Part shown: positions 5,603 to 14,829 of the stretch, one piece after another | Position numbering within the stretch: the first letter of the stretch is position 1 | How the letters are laid out: every line of letters begins with the position of its first letter | DNA from: a virus | DNA length: 39,940 nt | Reading direction: 5' to 3' (one strand) | IMG/VR virus record: IMGVR_UViG_3300043395_002914 | Coordinates: 1-39,940 of that record | Translations under genes and position numbers: made by a program | The notes under the pieces: generated by a model | The model's database searches: none | What the model saw: only the letters and a program-made list of their open reading frames with translations | What the model was told of the DNA's origin: nothing

Positions 5603-8600
5603 GCGAAATTGTTCTGAGTCTTTGCGCATCTGCTCTCTCACGCGGGCTTTCGTTGTGCTGTCGGGGTCGTTTAGAAGCTGCTCCATGCCGATATTGTAAA
5701 CGGCTTTTTCCCACGCCTTCAAAACCTGGTATCGCTGATTCTGCTGCGGCGTGCGAAGATTTCCTCGGCTTTCGAGGTAGGTGAACTCTTCTCTGAGCGT
5801 CCGCACTTCCGCCGGCAGCGCAAGCCGTTCGTTAGCGCCCGGCATGCGCTTGTTTTTCTGCGCGGCGTCCTGCTGCTGTCTGTATCCGTAATCGGTCACT
5901 TTCAGCATGCCGTTTATTACGGGCGTGTTGTCGATGAGGATTTCCGTCGTGGTTTCGGATCGTGGGTTGTAGCGGATGAACGAGTTGACGCCCGTTTGCC
6001 CAACAGTCCACGCAAGCATGGATTTCACAGCTTCCGAGCCACCGGCGAGGTGTTCGTCGTCGCTGAGGATGTGGCGTCCGCGGAACTCGTCGTAAGGATT
6101 CTGGCCGGTGAGAAAGGTTTTCCATCCGTCGCCGATTTTAATCAGCGGCGAAACGCCCGGCACGTCGGCATCGACGACGCCCAAACTTGCGGCGATGCTG
6201 CTGCTCACGTCGGGCGCGCTCGTGGTCGCGTTCATTTCCTGCACCTGCGGGCCAAATGCGCCGGCCTTTGCGAGTCGCGTGGCGGCATTGGAAAGCAGGT
6301 TGTCAAACATCCCGGTGACAAGCCGGTCGGTCGGGTCTTTCGGGATTCGCAAATAAGTAACCTTGCCCTCGGCGTTCACTTCGCTTGCGCCGGTGTAGCC
6401 TACCGGGATGACGTCGTAATTCTTCCGGTCGTGGTCGCCGATGCCGTCGAGAAGTCGCTTGATTCCTGCACCAAGCAAACCAAGCCCGCCGGCAATCGTA
6501 ATCATGCGCGGAACTCCGGAAACCAACGCCCAACGCATCCACCACGCCGCCGCGCTCGTGCCTGCCTTGCCCGGCTGCGAAGTCCGCTTCCAGCCTTTGC
6601 TGGCGAGCTTTGCATCGGTCGCCCAAGCCTTCGTCCAGATATTGAAAAACGGGAAGATTGCGCCGGGTATGTTTGCGTGTTTTCCCTTCCGTCCAAAGTT
6701 CGGAGTCCCTACCGCGTTGCGCGCAAATGCTGCCGCGTCGGTCGGATTCCATCCCAGCACGCGCAGCCGCTGGTAGGTGTCCACCTTGCCAATCAGCTCG
6801 TTAATGCGGCCGGCGGTCTGGATCGTGCGAAGCACTTTGCCGATGACGGGCATCTGGCTCGGCATCCAGCGGCTTTGCTCATCGGCGGGAAGCAATCCAT
6901 GCGCCTGCAAAATCCTGTCAAACGCATTATCCACCACGCCCGCGGTTGCGCTGAATGTCGCCTCGCCGGGCGTGATTGCGAGATTGTCGAGCATTTCCGC
7001 GATGATGGGCATTTGCTCGCCGCGCTTCACCAGGGCGCGCACCGCATCGAGCGCGGGATTCTCGCCGATTTGCTTTACCAGCGGGAGCTGCCGCAGCACC
7101 GCGCCCCATCCGATTCCCATCGGTCGCGTGAGAAGATTGCGCCGGATGTCGCGAATCGGGTTCGTCACCAACTGGAAAATCGGGTTAAACGTAATGAACA
7201 GGGGATAGAAAACTTTGCGGAACGGCACCGAAAGCAGCTCAATAATGGCATCAAGGAGAGGCACCGGTGTATTATCGAACATCATGGCCACTTCGCGCGG
7301 CACGTTATACCAAACCATGTTTCCGCGCTCGCGTAGTGCAATCTGCGCCTGCCCTGGCTCCCTCGGCGGCACCGGGGAAGTGCGGCCGTCTGCACTCTTG
7401 CGCGTTTCTGCGAGCCGGATTTCCGCGCTGAAGCTCTGCTTCATGAGATCCACCGTGGCCAATTTCAACCGCTGAAATTGAATCGCCCGCTGCAACGTGA
7501 GCACTTTCAAAACCGTGGACAGAAACGGCGATGCGATGTCCTTCATCGTGCCGGTCTGCTGCGAGATTCCCGCCGGCACGTAGGTATCGATATACTCCAG
7601 CGGGATGAACGCCGCGTAGTGGTCGCGGTTCGCTTCGATGAGCGCCATTTGCTCATCGGTAAACAGCCCGATTTTGTGAGCCTCGCGCATTTCGGCGAAA
7701 ACCTCGTCGTGAAATTTCTGCACGGCCGCCTCTAAGAGCGTCTGCCGTTTGAGTCCGTTGCGCAGTCGCTCGGCAAGCAGCGCCTGGCGCGCCGTTACCG
7801 CTGTGTGTCCGGCCGGGTTGGCGATGACAGAGCGGCCCGACGTGGCAAAACCCATGTCCTTTGCCTGCCGTTCGCTGAGCTTGTAGGATTCATTCGCGAT
7901 GCGGTCGAAGAACAAATGCGCTCCCAGGTCGTCGGGCGTGAATCCGGCATCTTGCAGAGGCTTCAATACCGTTCTGTCCATCCGCTCCAGCCATCGCCAA
8001 TGCTCGTTTCTCGCCAGCGGATGCGAATCAAACAGCGTCTCCACAAGCAGCGCGGCGGGCGTCGGGCCTGCGTCGGCGGCGCGGTCGCGTATCGGCGCGT
8101 ATTGGTCAAAGAATGCCTGTTTCAGCATCGCCATGCGTCCGCGGAAACCGGCGAATCGCTGCTTGCGTTCCTCAAACTTCCGCAAAAACGCTTCCTCTCC
8201 GGCCGCCATCATTTCATCGATGCGCGCGCGTCGGTCCGCCTGGCGCGTGAGGAATGGCTGTTTCAGCCATGCCTGCAATTCAAACAGCGCCGCCTTTACC
8301 TCCGGCTTCGCGTCGAGCCCGCGGAAGAAGTTGCTGAAAAACTTCGGCGCAATGCGCTTGGCCGTGGCCGGCGAATTGAAAAGCACGGAAATAAAATCCG
8401 CGTACAGCTCCACGCCGCTTTCCCTGTATCGGATGTAATCCTTCGTTGCCGTGGCGCGGTCAATCGGCTTCCAGTGCTCGGTGAGTGCGATCAGCTCGGC
8501 GCGGAACTCTTTGTTTGTCGGTCCCGTCGAAGTGTATCGGTCTTTGAGGAAATTACGGAGCGAATGAATCCGCCCCCAAAGGTTGCCGCGTTTCAGCGTT

Positions 8601-11600
8601 TGCTGCGGCAGGTAGTCAACCAGGTGGCCGATTTCGTGAGCCATTACTTTTGTGGCAAGCTCCGGGTCGCGGAAGATCGCGGGATTCAAGCGCACCATGC
8701 CCTTGCCAATTCCTACAAACTGGCCAAGCGCCTTGCTCATGTTTTTGATGAACAGCTCGTTTCCAGTCAGCTCCTTGTAAAGCTCGTAAAGCTCCGGCAT
8801 TTCAACCGGCTTGATGTCCGGCAGTCCGGCAAGCGGCACCTTTGCATACGCGCTGCCGGAAACAGTAAACACCGGCGATGCCGGCCCGGCGTCGTTTGTG
8901 GCTCGTGGCGCGGCCGGTGTGGCAACGCTCGCCTGCACCTTCGGCTTTGCTCCGCCCTCGCTCGCGCTGGCCAGTCCTTTGTTGATGAAATGATTCACGG
9001 CGCGAATCACTGCGTCCCCGGCCGTCTCCTGGCGTCCTCCTAGCAGGTCGCCAATCTGCGCCTGGTCGGCCTGCCAGTTTCGCACGGTGCGATCAATCAG
9101 CCGGAACAGCGTCGCGGCATTGGCAATGGTCGGCTCCGGGATTGGCCGGCCCTTCGCATCCGCTACCACTGCGGCCTGCAAACCCTGCGCGACAACGCGC
9201 GAGACGATGGAAGCCGGATCAAACTCCGTTTGCCGGGCGACGGTATCCAGTGCGGTCTGGATCGTGGTCGCTCCAGATTTTAACACGTTTACAAACGTGC
9301 GCGCGACGGCATCCGCGGCCGTGTTGCCGTCCTCGCCAATCGCGCGCAACCGTAGCAGCGCCGGCACGGCGGCATCGAGCAAGCCGCGCGTGGTCGTGCC
9401 TGCGCTGCGGGCGTCCATCCGCACCTCTGCGAGTGCGGGCGCGCGGAATGCCGCATTTGCAAGTAATCGGATCGTGTAGTCCTGGGCGGCCGCGGGATTC
9501 TCGGCCAGCGAGCCGGCAAGATTGCGGTCCACCGTGCCGGCCTTAATCAGTCCGCGCACAAACTCCTGGGCGTCGGCCGGCGCAATATCCATGGCCATTC
9601 CCTCCAGGGCGGCCGGTGCGATGTTCTGCGCGTCAATCTCGGCGCGCTTCGCGTGCGCCTGCACCATGCCCGGCGACGGGTTGAGCATGTCCACGATTCC
9701 CTGCAACCGCTCGCGCTCGCCCGGCTGGCGTAAATCGAATGTTCCCAGGTCGCGCTGCAATTCGGCATCCGGTGAGTCGGTCGGTGCGAGTCCAAAGTTC
9801 GCCGCCTTCGCGTTCTCCAGCTTCCGCAATTCCGCGCGCTTCTCCGGCGGCAGATTTGCGATTGCCCATCCGCGATTGTTTCCGCCAAGCGTCGTGCGCG
9901 TTGCCGTGCCGTCCTCGCCGATGATGGTCGCGGCCATCCGCGGCCCGGTGGATGCGTCCGGCGAGTCGGTGACGTGCCGGCGCGGATCAAAATTGTTCCG
10001 GGTATCAAGCTGCTTGTCCCGTTCCTCCGGCTGCGAGTAGTCGCGCGTATTCTCCAGCGGGTAGGCGGGATTTGGCCCCATCATTTCCCCCGCGTGCGAA
10101 GTCTGCGTCTCGCTTGTGTTTGCCCAAACATACCGCGCCGGGAACTGCGCGCCGCGCGCGCCGAAAACCACCGTCTCCGCGCCCGGCACAACGCCGCCCT
10201 TCGGCACCGTGATGGCCGCTCCAGGTGCCGCCGGCGCGGGTGTCATCGCCGCGGCCGCCGCGGGTGCGGCCGGTGCAGGCGTGCCGATGCCGGCGTAAGG
10301 GTCTGCGCCGATAACACCCGCCGGCTTTGCCTTCGCGGTCGTGGTCACTTCCGTAATCGGTCGCGAGAAACTGAGCATCTGCCGCGCCGATTGCTCCAGC
10401 TCTGCGGGCACCTTCCCGGCCGCCGCGAGGTCATCCAGTGCATTCACGGCCTGATTGTAAACAAGCGATTCCTCCCGGCTGAGCGGCTTCACTCCATCGG
10501 GAAGCACTCCATTCGGGCTGGCCTTTGCGCGCTCCATTACGATTCCGCGCTTAACGATTTCCTCCACCTTGGCCGGGCCGTATTCGCGAAACTTCACGCT
10601 ATGGCCGGCAAGCAGTGCGGAAAGCGTCGCGGTCGTGGCGAGCTGCTCCGGGGAAAATTCCTTTTGCAGTCCGGCCGCCATCATTCCGCCCTGCACCGCG
10701 GTATCCGTCGCCGCGCCGATGCCAGCGGCAGCTCCGACCGTCTTGGCCACAAACCCGGCCGCCGCCTTCTTCCCGCTGTCCGCCGCCACCATCTTCGTCG
10801 CGTCGGCGAGCTTCCCGATTGCAGCCGGTGCCGTCACTGCAAACGCGGCAATTTCTCCAGCCTGCGAAATGCGCGGCTCCAGCGCGCCGGCCGCGGTGAA
10901 TGTCCGCAACGTTTCGGAATGCTTTGCGATGCGTTCCTCAATCGCCCGCTCTGCTGCGCTCGTGACAAGCGCGCCCGCGACACTTCCGACAAATGCGCCC
11001 GCGGCCCGTGCCTGTGGTCCGCCCGGCACGCGCGCGCCAATCGCCGCGCCGCCCTGTGCGCCTGCGAGCATTACGCCGCCGCGCCCTGCGCCAAGTAGCA
11101 GCGCCTTCGTTTTCGGGTCTTTCCCGGCATCCTCCAGGAGTTGCACGCGCTCCTTTACCGCCGTCTCTGCCGCGGCTGCATCCTTGTCGAGCGTCGCCGC
11201 CTGCTCTGCGGTCAAAACGCCGGCCTTCACTGCCTGCTGCACGCCCTTCTTGAAACGATACGGGTCCAGCTCCACGCGGCCATTGTTCACCCGGTAGGCT
11301 TCGGTCAGCGGGCCAAATTCCATCGAATCGGGCTCGCGCTTCATGCTGAACACTTCGCCGCCCTTTGCCTGCAACGCCAGGGCGCGTGCGGTTTCCGGGT
11401 TGTTGCTTGTGTCGCCGGGGCGCATCCCGATTTCGTAATAAACCCGCGCGGCTCCGGGCTCGGAAACATCCGCCATGCGGCCCTCTTTGAAAATGTCGCT
11501 CGCCAGTTTTCCGGCCGTCTCCAGCTTCCTTAGCGTTCTGTCCGTGTGCTCGCCGAAAATTGCGAGCTGCTCGCTGTCGAGCTTTGCCAGCTCTGCGGCC

Positions 11601-11788
11601 GGCCGGACTATCGCGACGCTTTCAACGGGATAATCGGAATCGGGCGCGGGGAGTCGCCTTGGCGGTTGTGATTCCGGCGCGCCGATGTCTGCATACGGGT
11701 CCGCCGGTGCATCGACGGTGCCGATTCCTGCATACGGGTCCGCGGCATCGACAGTCCCGATGCCGGCATAAGGGTCTTGTGGGTCCAT
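5597..11788 (-). CDS. 2063-aa polyvalent internal virion (ejection) protein with zinc-peptidase motif
   Basis: This is the largest gene. The N-terminus carries three DPYAGIG-type repeats, and a fourth lies near residue 500. Residues ~228-380 are Gly/Ala-rich and hydrophobic, suitable for membrane insertion. Residues ~600-820 resemble ParB/DdrB-like parts of phage polyvalent proteins (TLGGNNRGWAIANLP; RSAGTTTRGLLDAAVPALLR). A zincin motif HEIGH lies at 1051-1055, with a likely third ligand E1127 in ELYADF. A stretch near 1525-1555 (FNPIFQLVTNPIRDIRRNLL) matches the LPD38-type region. Such giants sit inside podovirus heads and are ejected with the DNA. It is the last gene of the late operon, and its stop overlaps an attP arm site. 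Domain limits are approximate. Confidence 0.8.
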   Translation of the reverse strand: MDPQDPYAGIGTVDAADPYAGIGTVDAPADPYADIGAPESQPPRRLPAPDSDYPVESVAIVRPAAELAKLDSEQLAIFGEHTDRTLRKLETAGKLASDIFKEGRMADVSEPGAARVYYEIGMRPGDTSNNPETARALALQAKGGEVFSMKREPDSMEFGPLTEAYRVNNGRVELDPYRFKKGVQQAVKAGVLTAEQAATLDKDAAAAETAVKERVQLLEDAGKDPKTKALLLGAGRGGVMLAGAQGGAAIGARVPGGPQARAAGAFVGSVAGALVTSAAERAIEERIAKHSETLRTFTAAGALEPRISQAGEIAAFAVTAPAAIGKLADATKMVAADSGKKAAAGFVAKTVGAAAGIGAATDTAVQGGMMAAGLQKEFSPEQLATTATLSALLAGHSVKFREYGPAKVEEIVKRGIVMERAKASPNGVLPDGVKPLSREESLVYNQAVNALDDLAAAGKVPAELEQSARQMLSFSRPITEVTTTAKAKPAGVIGADPYAGIGTPAPAAPAAAAAMTPAPAAPGAAITVPKGGVVPGAETVVFGARGAQFPARYVWANTSETQTSHAGEMMGPNPAYPLENTRDYSQPEERDKQLDTRNNFDPRRHVTDSPDASTGPRMAATIIGEDGTATRTTLGGNNRGWAIANLPPEKRAELRKLENAKAANFGLAPTDSPDAELQRDLGTFDLRQPGERERLQGIVDMLNPSPGMVQAHAKRAEIDAQNIAPAALEGMAMDIAPADAQEFVRGLIKAGTVDRNLAGSLAENPAAAQDYTIRLLANAAFRAPALAEVRMDARSAGTTTRGLLDAAVPALLRLRAIGEDGNTAADAVARTFVNVLKSGATTIQTALDTVARQTEFDPASIVSRVVAQGLQAAVVADAKGRPIPEPTIANAATLFRLIDRTVRNWQADQAQIGDLLGGRQETAGDAVIRAVNHFINKGLASASEGGAKPKVQASVATPAAPRATNDAGPASPVFTVSGSAYAKVPLAGLPDIKPVEMPELYELYKELTGNELFIKNMSKALGQFVGIGKGMVRLNPAIFRDPELATKVMAHEIGHLVDYLPQQTLKRGNLWGRIHSLRNFLKDRYTSTGPTNKEFRAELIALTEHWKPIDRATATKDYIRYRESGVELYADFISVLFNSPATAKRIAPKFFSNFFRGLDAKPEVKAALFELQAWLKQPFLTRQADRRARIDEMMAAGEEAFLRKFEERKQRFAGFRGRMAMLKQAFFDQYAPIRDRAADAGPTPAALLVETLFDSHPLARNEHWRWLERMDRTVLKPLQDAGFTPDDLGAHLFFDRIANESYKLSERQAKDMGFATSGRSVIANPAGHTAVTARQALLAERLRNGLKRQTLLEAAVQKFHDEVFAEMREAHKIGLFTDEQMALIEANRDHYAAFIPLEYIDTYVPAGISQQTGTMKDIASPFLSTVLKVLTLQRAIQFQRLKLATVDLMKQSFSAEIRLAETRKSADGRTSPVPPREPGQAQIALRERGNMVWYNVPREVAMMFDNTPVPLLDAIIELLSVPFRKVFYPLFITFNPIFQLVTNPIRDIRRNLLTRPMGIGWGAVLRQLPLVKQIGENPALDAVRALVKRGEQMPIIAEMLDNLAITPGEATFSATAGVVDNAFDRILQAHGLLPADEQSRWMPSQMPVIGKVLRTIQTAGRINELIGKVDTYQRLRVLGWNPTDAAAFARNAVGTPNFGRKGKHANIPGAIFPFFNIWTKAWATDAKLASKGWKRTSQPGKAGTSAAAWWMRWALVSGVPRMITIAGGLGLLGAGIKRLLDGIGDHDRKNYDVIPVGYTGASEVNAEGKVTYLRIPKDPTDRLVTGMFDNLLSNAATRLAKAGAFGPQVQEMNATTSAPDVSSSIAASLGVVDADVPGVSPLIKIGDGWKTFLTGQNPYDEFRGRHILSDDEHLAGGSEAVKSMLAWTVGQTGVNSFIRYNPRSETTTEILIDNTPVINGMLKVTDYGYRQQQDAAQKNKRMPGANERLALPAEVRTLREEFTYLESRGNLRTPQQNQRYQVLKAWEKAVYNIGMEQLLNDPDSTTKARVREQMRKDSEQFRR

Positions 11789-11794
11789 AAGCGT

Positions 11795-13021
11795 CTAGCC
11801 TTTTGTCATTACCCGCCCGTCCAGCGTGCGGAATTTTGTTCCGGCGGGCAGCTTGCGCGCCTCGTCGGGGGAAAGCGTGGGGATACCATCCTCGGTGGGC
11901 AATGGCGGAAGCACGTCGCCGCCGGTGTCGCCTGAGCCCTGGAGCGGGTCGGCAACCGGAAGCGCATCGCTCGCCGGCATCGTCGGCCCGGCAAACTTCG
12001 CGCGGTCGCCCGCCGATGGCTTCACTTGTGGCGCGGTTTTGGGTGCAGGCGTCCGCACCGTGGATGGCTGCGGTTCCGTGCGCGGAGTTGCAACCGGCCG
12101 CATTGCGGTTAGCTGTGCCTCAATTCCAGCCTTTCGTGATTGCAGCTCCTTCACTCGCTCCGCGCGCGATGAATTGTTGAGGAAACCAAAGCGGTTGTCA
12201 CCGGTCGCAATTTGCTGCGCGTGATCAATCAGCTCCGCGTCAATCTTTCCAAGCTCTTGCGTGAGCGTTCCAAACATCGTTGCGGTGGCCGCGTCCATCG
12301 GCTTGGCCACGGTGCCGCTCGCCGCTCCGGGCGGGAACTGCACGCGCACGCCGCCCTTTCCATCCGGCACAACGATTCCCTCGCGGCCGCTCACGTTCAC
12401 GCGCGGCGCGGTCGCCGGGTCAAACGGAGTTGCCGCGGTGCCAGGCATTACGTTTCCGCCTCCGCTCGGCGATGTCCGCACAAACTGCCCTCCGCCTGGA
12501 ATCGGCACAACGTCCTTGGTCGGGTCAAACTGCCATTCTGCGCGCGGCTTCTCCACGAATTGAAACCGTCCTTTTCCTACCGGCACCGGCACAAGCCCGG
12601 CATTCGTCGCCGTCTGCAAATCCTCCGCGCTCGGCTGCCATGGCTTCTCCGGCATCTGGAGATACTGCAACCGGCCGCCTCCCACCGGCGCGGCAAGATA
12701 GCCGGCCGCCTTCAACTCCGCCGCCATTTCCGGCGAGATTGTCGCGCGGTCGGCTGCCGCTTGCATGTCCTGGTAAAGCATCCCGGCGCGGCTGGCGATT
12801 TCGCGCTTCTTCGATAGATTACCCTGCGCAAACTGCTGCACTTCCTCGGGCTTCAAAATGCCCTTCTGTGCCGCAAATTGAACCGTCCCCGCGAGGTGGT
12901 CGATTTCCTTTTGCGTGAGCTGCATTTTCTCGTTGCTGTCTGCGTATTCCTGCGCGGCCTGCGCAATTCCAGCGGCGAGGATTTCGCCGCTCCGGTCTGT
13001 GATTCCTGGTGCGTATGGCAT
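11795..13021 (-). CDS. internal virion protein candidate
   Basis: The protein has 408 residues. The start is supported by AGGAG seven bases before ATG, one of the few clear ribosome sites here. The N-terminal ~110 residues are helical (IAQAAQEYADSNEKMQLTQK, then EIDHLAGTVQFAAQKG). The middle has alternating GGGRLQYL and GKGRFQFV strand motifs, and the C-terminus is a Pro/Ala/Thr-rich low-complexity tail. It lies six bases upstream of the 2063-aa ejection protein and downstream of another helical internal protein. The trio resembles the internal-core gene sets of T7-like phages by position only. No direct family match is recognised. Confidence 0.6.
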   Translation of the reverse strand: MPYAPGITDRSGEILAAGIAQAAQEYADSNEKMQLTQKEIDHLAGTVQFAAQKGILKPEEVQQFAQGNLSKKREIASRAGMLYQDMQAAADRATISPEMAAELKAAGYLAAPVGGGRLQYLQMPEKPWQPSAEDLQTATNAGLVPVPVGKGRFQFVEKPRAEWQFDPTKDVVPIPGGGQFVRTSPSGGGNVMPGTAATPFDPATAPRVNVSGREGIVVPDGKGGVRVQFPPGAASGTVAKPMDAATATMFGTLTQELGKIDAELIDHAQQIATGDNRFGFLNNSSRAERVKELQSRKAGIEAQLTAMRPVATPRTEPQPSTVRTPAPKTAPQVKPSAGDRAKFAGPTMPASDALPVADPLQGSGDTGGDVLPPLPTEDGIPTLSPDEARKLPAGTKFRTLDGRVMTKG

Positions 13022-13034
13022 CTTAGTCTCCTGC

Positions 13035-14108
13035 TTATTTCCGCTTCATCGCCGTCGTGGCAATCGTGGTCCCGGCCTTTATTCCGGCCGCTCCTATCGC
13101 CGCCGCATTATTGGCCGCGGCAATCGCGCGGGCCTGCGCGGCGTTGTAGTTTGTGTTGTTCACGTCGCTGCCGTAGTCGAGAAGCTGCGAGAGCATCGCC
13201 GCGCTGTTTCCCTGCGGTCCATTCAGGAGCGCCGCGCCGGCCACGGGCGAAAGCGCCGTGCGTGGCGTGAGCATTTGCAAAAGCGGGTTCAGTCGCGCCT
13301 GTGTCGCGCCCTGCGCGTTGAGGATGAAAGAGCGGTCTGCGCCTTCGGCGGATTGATTCATTCCCTCCACGCCCTGCTGGAAACCACGATTCGCCACCAT
13401 TTCCTGCAACAGCCCGGCCTGGATACCGCCCGCGATTTGCGCCCGCTGCGCTGCGCGATTCTGCCGCGCGCCGTAAAGGTTCATGATCTCGTCAACGGCC
13501 GCCGCGTCGCCGCCGAAAAGCCCGCGAGCCGATGCCGCCGCGCGCGAGTCCTGCACTATCTGCCGTTGTTCATCCGCGCCAAGCTGGCCGCCAAGCGCGA
13601 GCTGCGAAAGCGCGTAGTCGTTAAGCCGCTGATTGATGTCCGACGGTCCCGCGTTCATCGCGTCGGTGTTCATGCGGTCGAGGAGCGGACTGCGGGTGCC
13701 TGCACTGGCGATGAGTTCCTGCAACGCCGTCCCCGCCTGCTGCCAGCCGGGATTCAGCTTTTCCAGCGTCCGCGTGAGCGCCGGTCCAAAGCGTCGGAGA
13801 TCCGCAACATCCTGCCCGCGCTGCGCGGTCGTCGCCTGCCGTTCGTATTCCGCGAGCTGCGGAAACAGCCGGATGGCATCCTGTGCGGAACGCCGGTTGA
13901 TGTCCATCTGCTGAAACGCGCTCAGATAATCCTGCTCGCGCTGCATCCGGAGTGCATCGCCGGAAACGCCCAGCGTGTCGCCGATTTCCGCGCCCATGTT
14001 GCGCTGATTTGCCGCTGCCGCTTTCCGCGCTTTTGCCTGCTGGGCTGCGCCGTATGCAGTGCTGCCTGCAGCCACAACGCCGCCGATGATTGCAAGTGCC
14101 GAACTCAT
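13035..14108 (-). CDS. internal virion protein candidate, helical, N-terminal hydrophobic segment
   Basis: The protein has 357 residues. ATG 14108 overlaps the cupin gene stop (ATGA). It begins with a Gly/Ala hydrophobic segment (ALAIIGGVVAAGSTAYGAAQ), a common opening of podovirus internal or DNA-transfer proteins. It then becomes Gln/Ala-rich and helical (NQRNMGAEIGDT, QQMDINRRSAQDAI), ending in an Ala-rich TTAMKRK tail. Composition and position fit a gp14-like membrane-spanning ejection protein. This is inference from architecture. Confidence 0.62.
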   Translation of the reverse strand: MSSALAIIGGVVAAGSTAYGAAQQAKARKAAAANQRNMGAEIGDTLGVSGDALRMQREQDYLSAFQQMDINRRSAQDAIRLFPQLAEYERQATTAQRGQDVADLRRFGPALTRTLEKLNPGWQQAGTALQELIASAGTRSPLLDRMNTDAMNAGPSDINQRLNDYALSQLALGGQLGADEQRQIVQDSRAAASARGLFGGDAAAVDEIMNLYGARQNRAAQRAQIAGGIQAGLLQEMVANRGFQQGVEGMNQSAEGADRSFILNAQGATQARLNPLLQMLTPRTALSPVAGAALLNGPQGNSAAMLSQLLDYGSDVNNTNYNAAQARAIAAANNAAAIGAAGIKAGTTIATTAMKRK

Positions 14109-14620
14109 ATTTGTAATAATGGTAGAGATGCGCGGAACTCTTGAATGAGTCGCTCATCTCGAATGGTTGCGGACGCCTTGTCCACAATGTGGTTTTCCAG
14201 AGCGGAAATGTCACGCTCATTCGATGGGTTTTCGTGGACTGTCATCCACCTGCATTCCTCGTGGATAAGAAGCACTTTTCGCACTCCCACCTCGGAGATG
14301 ATTGTGTCTCCAGCCTTCACGTCCACGCGCTCGCCATTCATTAGCACGGTTGCGCTTCCGGAAAGCACGATGTTCATGTGCCGGGTGCGGTGTTTGTTGC
14401 CCACGACAAGCGTCTGTGCGGGCATGGTGATAGTGCGGAAATAGGTCGTGCCCGTAAACTCATGCAATACGGGCAAATCCTGCTCGCGCCACATTTCCCG
14501 CATCGCGTGCGCCATTGCCACGGCCGCGCGCTCAAACGCCCGAGGGCTCATGGTCATTTCCACCGGCGGCCTTGCGCTCCGCAAGTCGTGCACGGTCAGA
14601 AATGAAATCAGCGCGCTCAT
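14105..14620 (-). CDS. cupin-fold virion-module protein
   Basis: The protein has 171 residues. A central beta-rich part reads HMNIVLSGSATVLMNGERV, then VKAGDTIISEVGVRK and LLIHEECRWMTVHENP, which is the usual order of strands and turns in a single-domain cupin. The His residues (HMN, HEE, VHEN) are possible metal ligands. The N-terminal helix AFERAAVAMAHAMREM precedes it. Proteins like this occur in the tail or internal-protein region of podoviruses, where their role is unclear. Starts and stops overlap both neighbours as ATGA. An enzymatic role cannot be excluded. Confidence 0.6.
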   Translation of the reverse strand: MSALISFLTVHDLRSARPPVEMTMSPRAFERAAVAMAHAMREMWREQDLPVLHEFTGTTYFRTITMPAQTLVVGNKHRTRHMNIVLSGSATVLMNGERVDVKAGDTIISEVGVRKVLLIHEECRWMTVHENPSNERDISALENHIVDKASATIRDERLIQEFRASLPLLQI

Positions 14621-14829
14621 TTGACCGGGGCAAAATAGACCGGCACTCCGCGCAGATAGCCGATGAGTCCCGGCGTGGTCGGGCGCAACTCCGCGTCGAA
14701 CTCACACTCCGGCTCCGCCAGCGGCGTGAACTCCGCGTGCCCCCACAGCATCCGGCAATGCTTCGGGCACGGGATGCGCACCGGCGTTGCGTCGCCATAG
14801 GCGCGGTCGATGACTTCGGCGTCGGTCAT
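14617..14829 (-). CDS. hypothetical protein, 70 aa
   Basis: This small protein has a CPKHC cysteine pair and a C-terminal GLIGYLRGVPVYFAP strand segment. It is coupled by ATGA overlaps to the tail fibre gene before it and the cupin gene after it, so it is a genuine member of the late operon. No family is recognised; the Cys/His pair might bind metal. Confidence 0.6.
   Translation of the reverse strand: MTDAEVIDRAYGDATPVRIPCPKHCRMLWGHAEFTPLAEPECEFDAELRPTTPGLIGYLRGVPVYFAPVK

Noticed and set aside
5996-11098. Several long plus-strand ORFs (446, 412, 374 codons) opposite the 2063-aa gene
   Set aside because: They are Arg/Ala-rich shadows with no domains and no promoters or starts in context.
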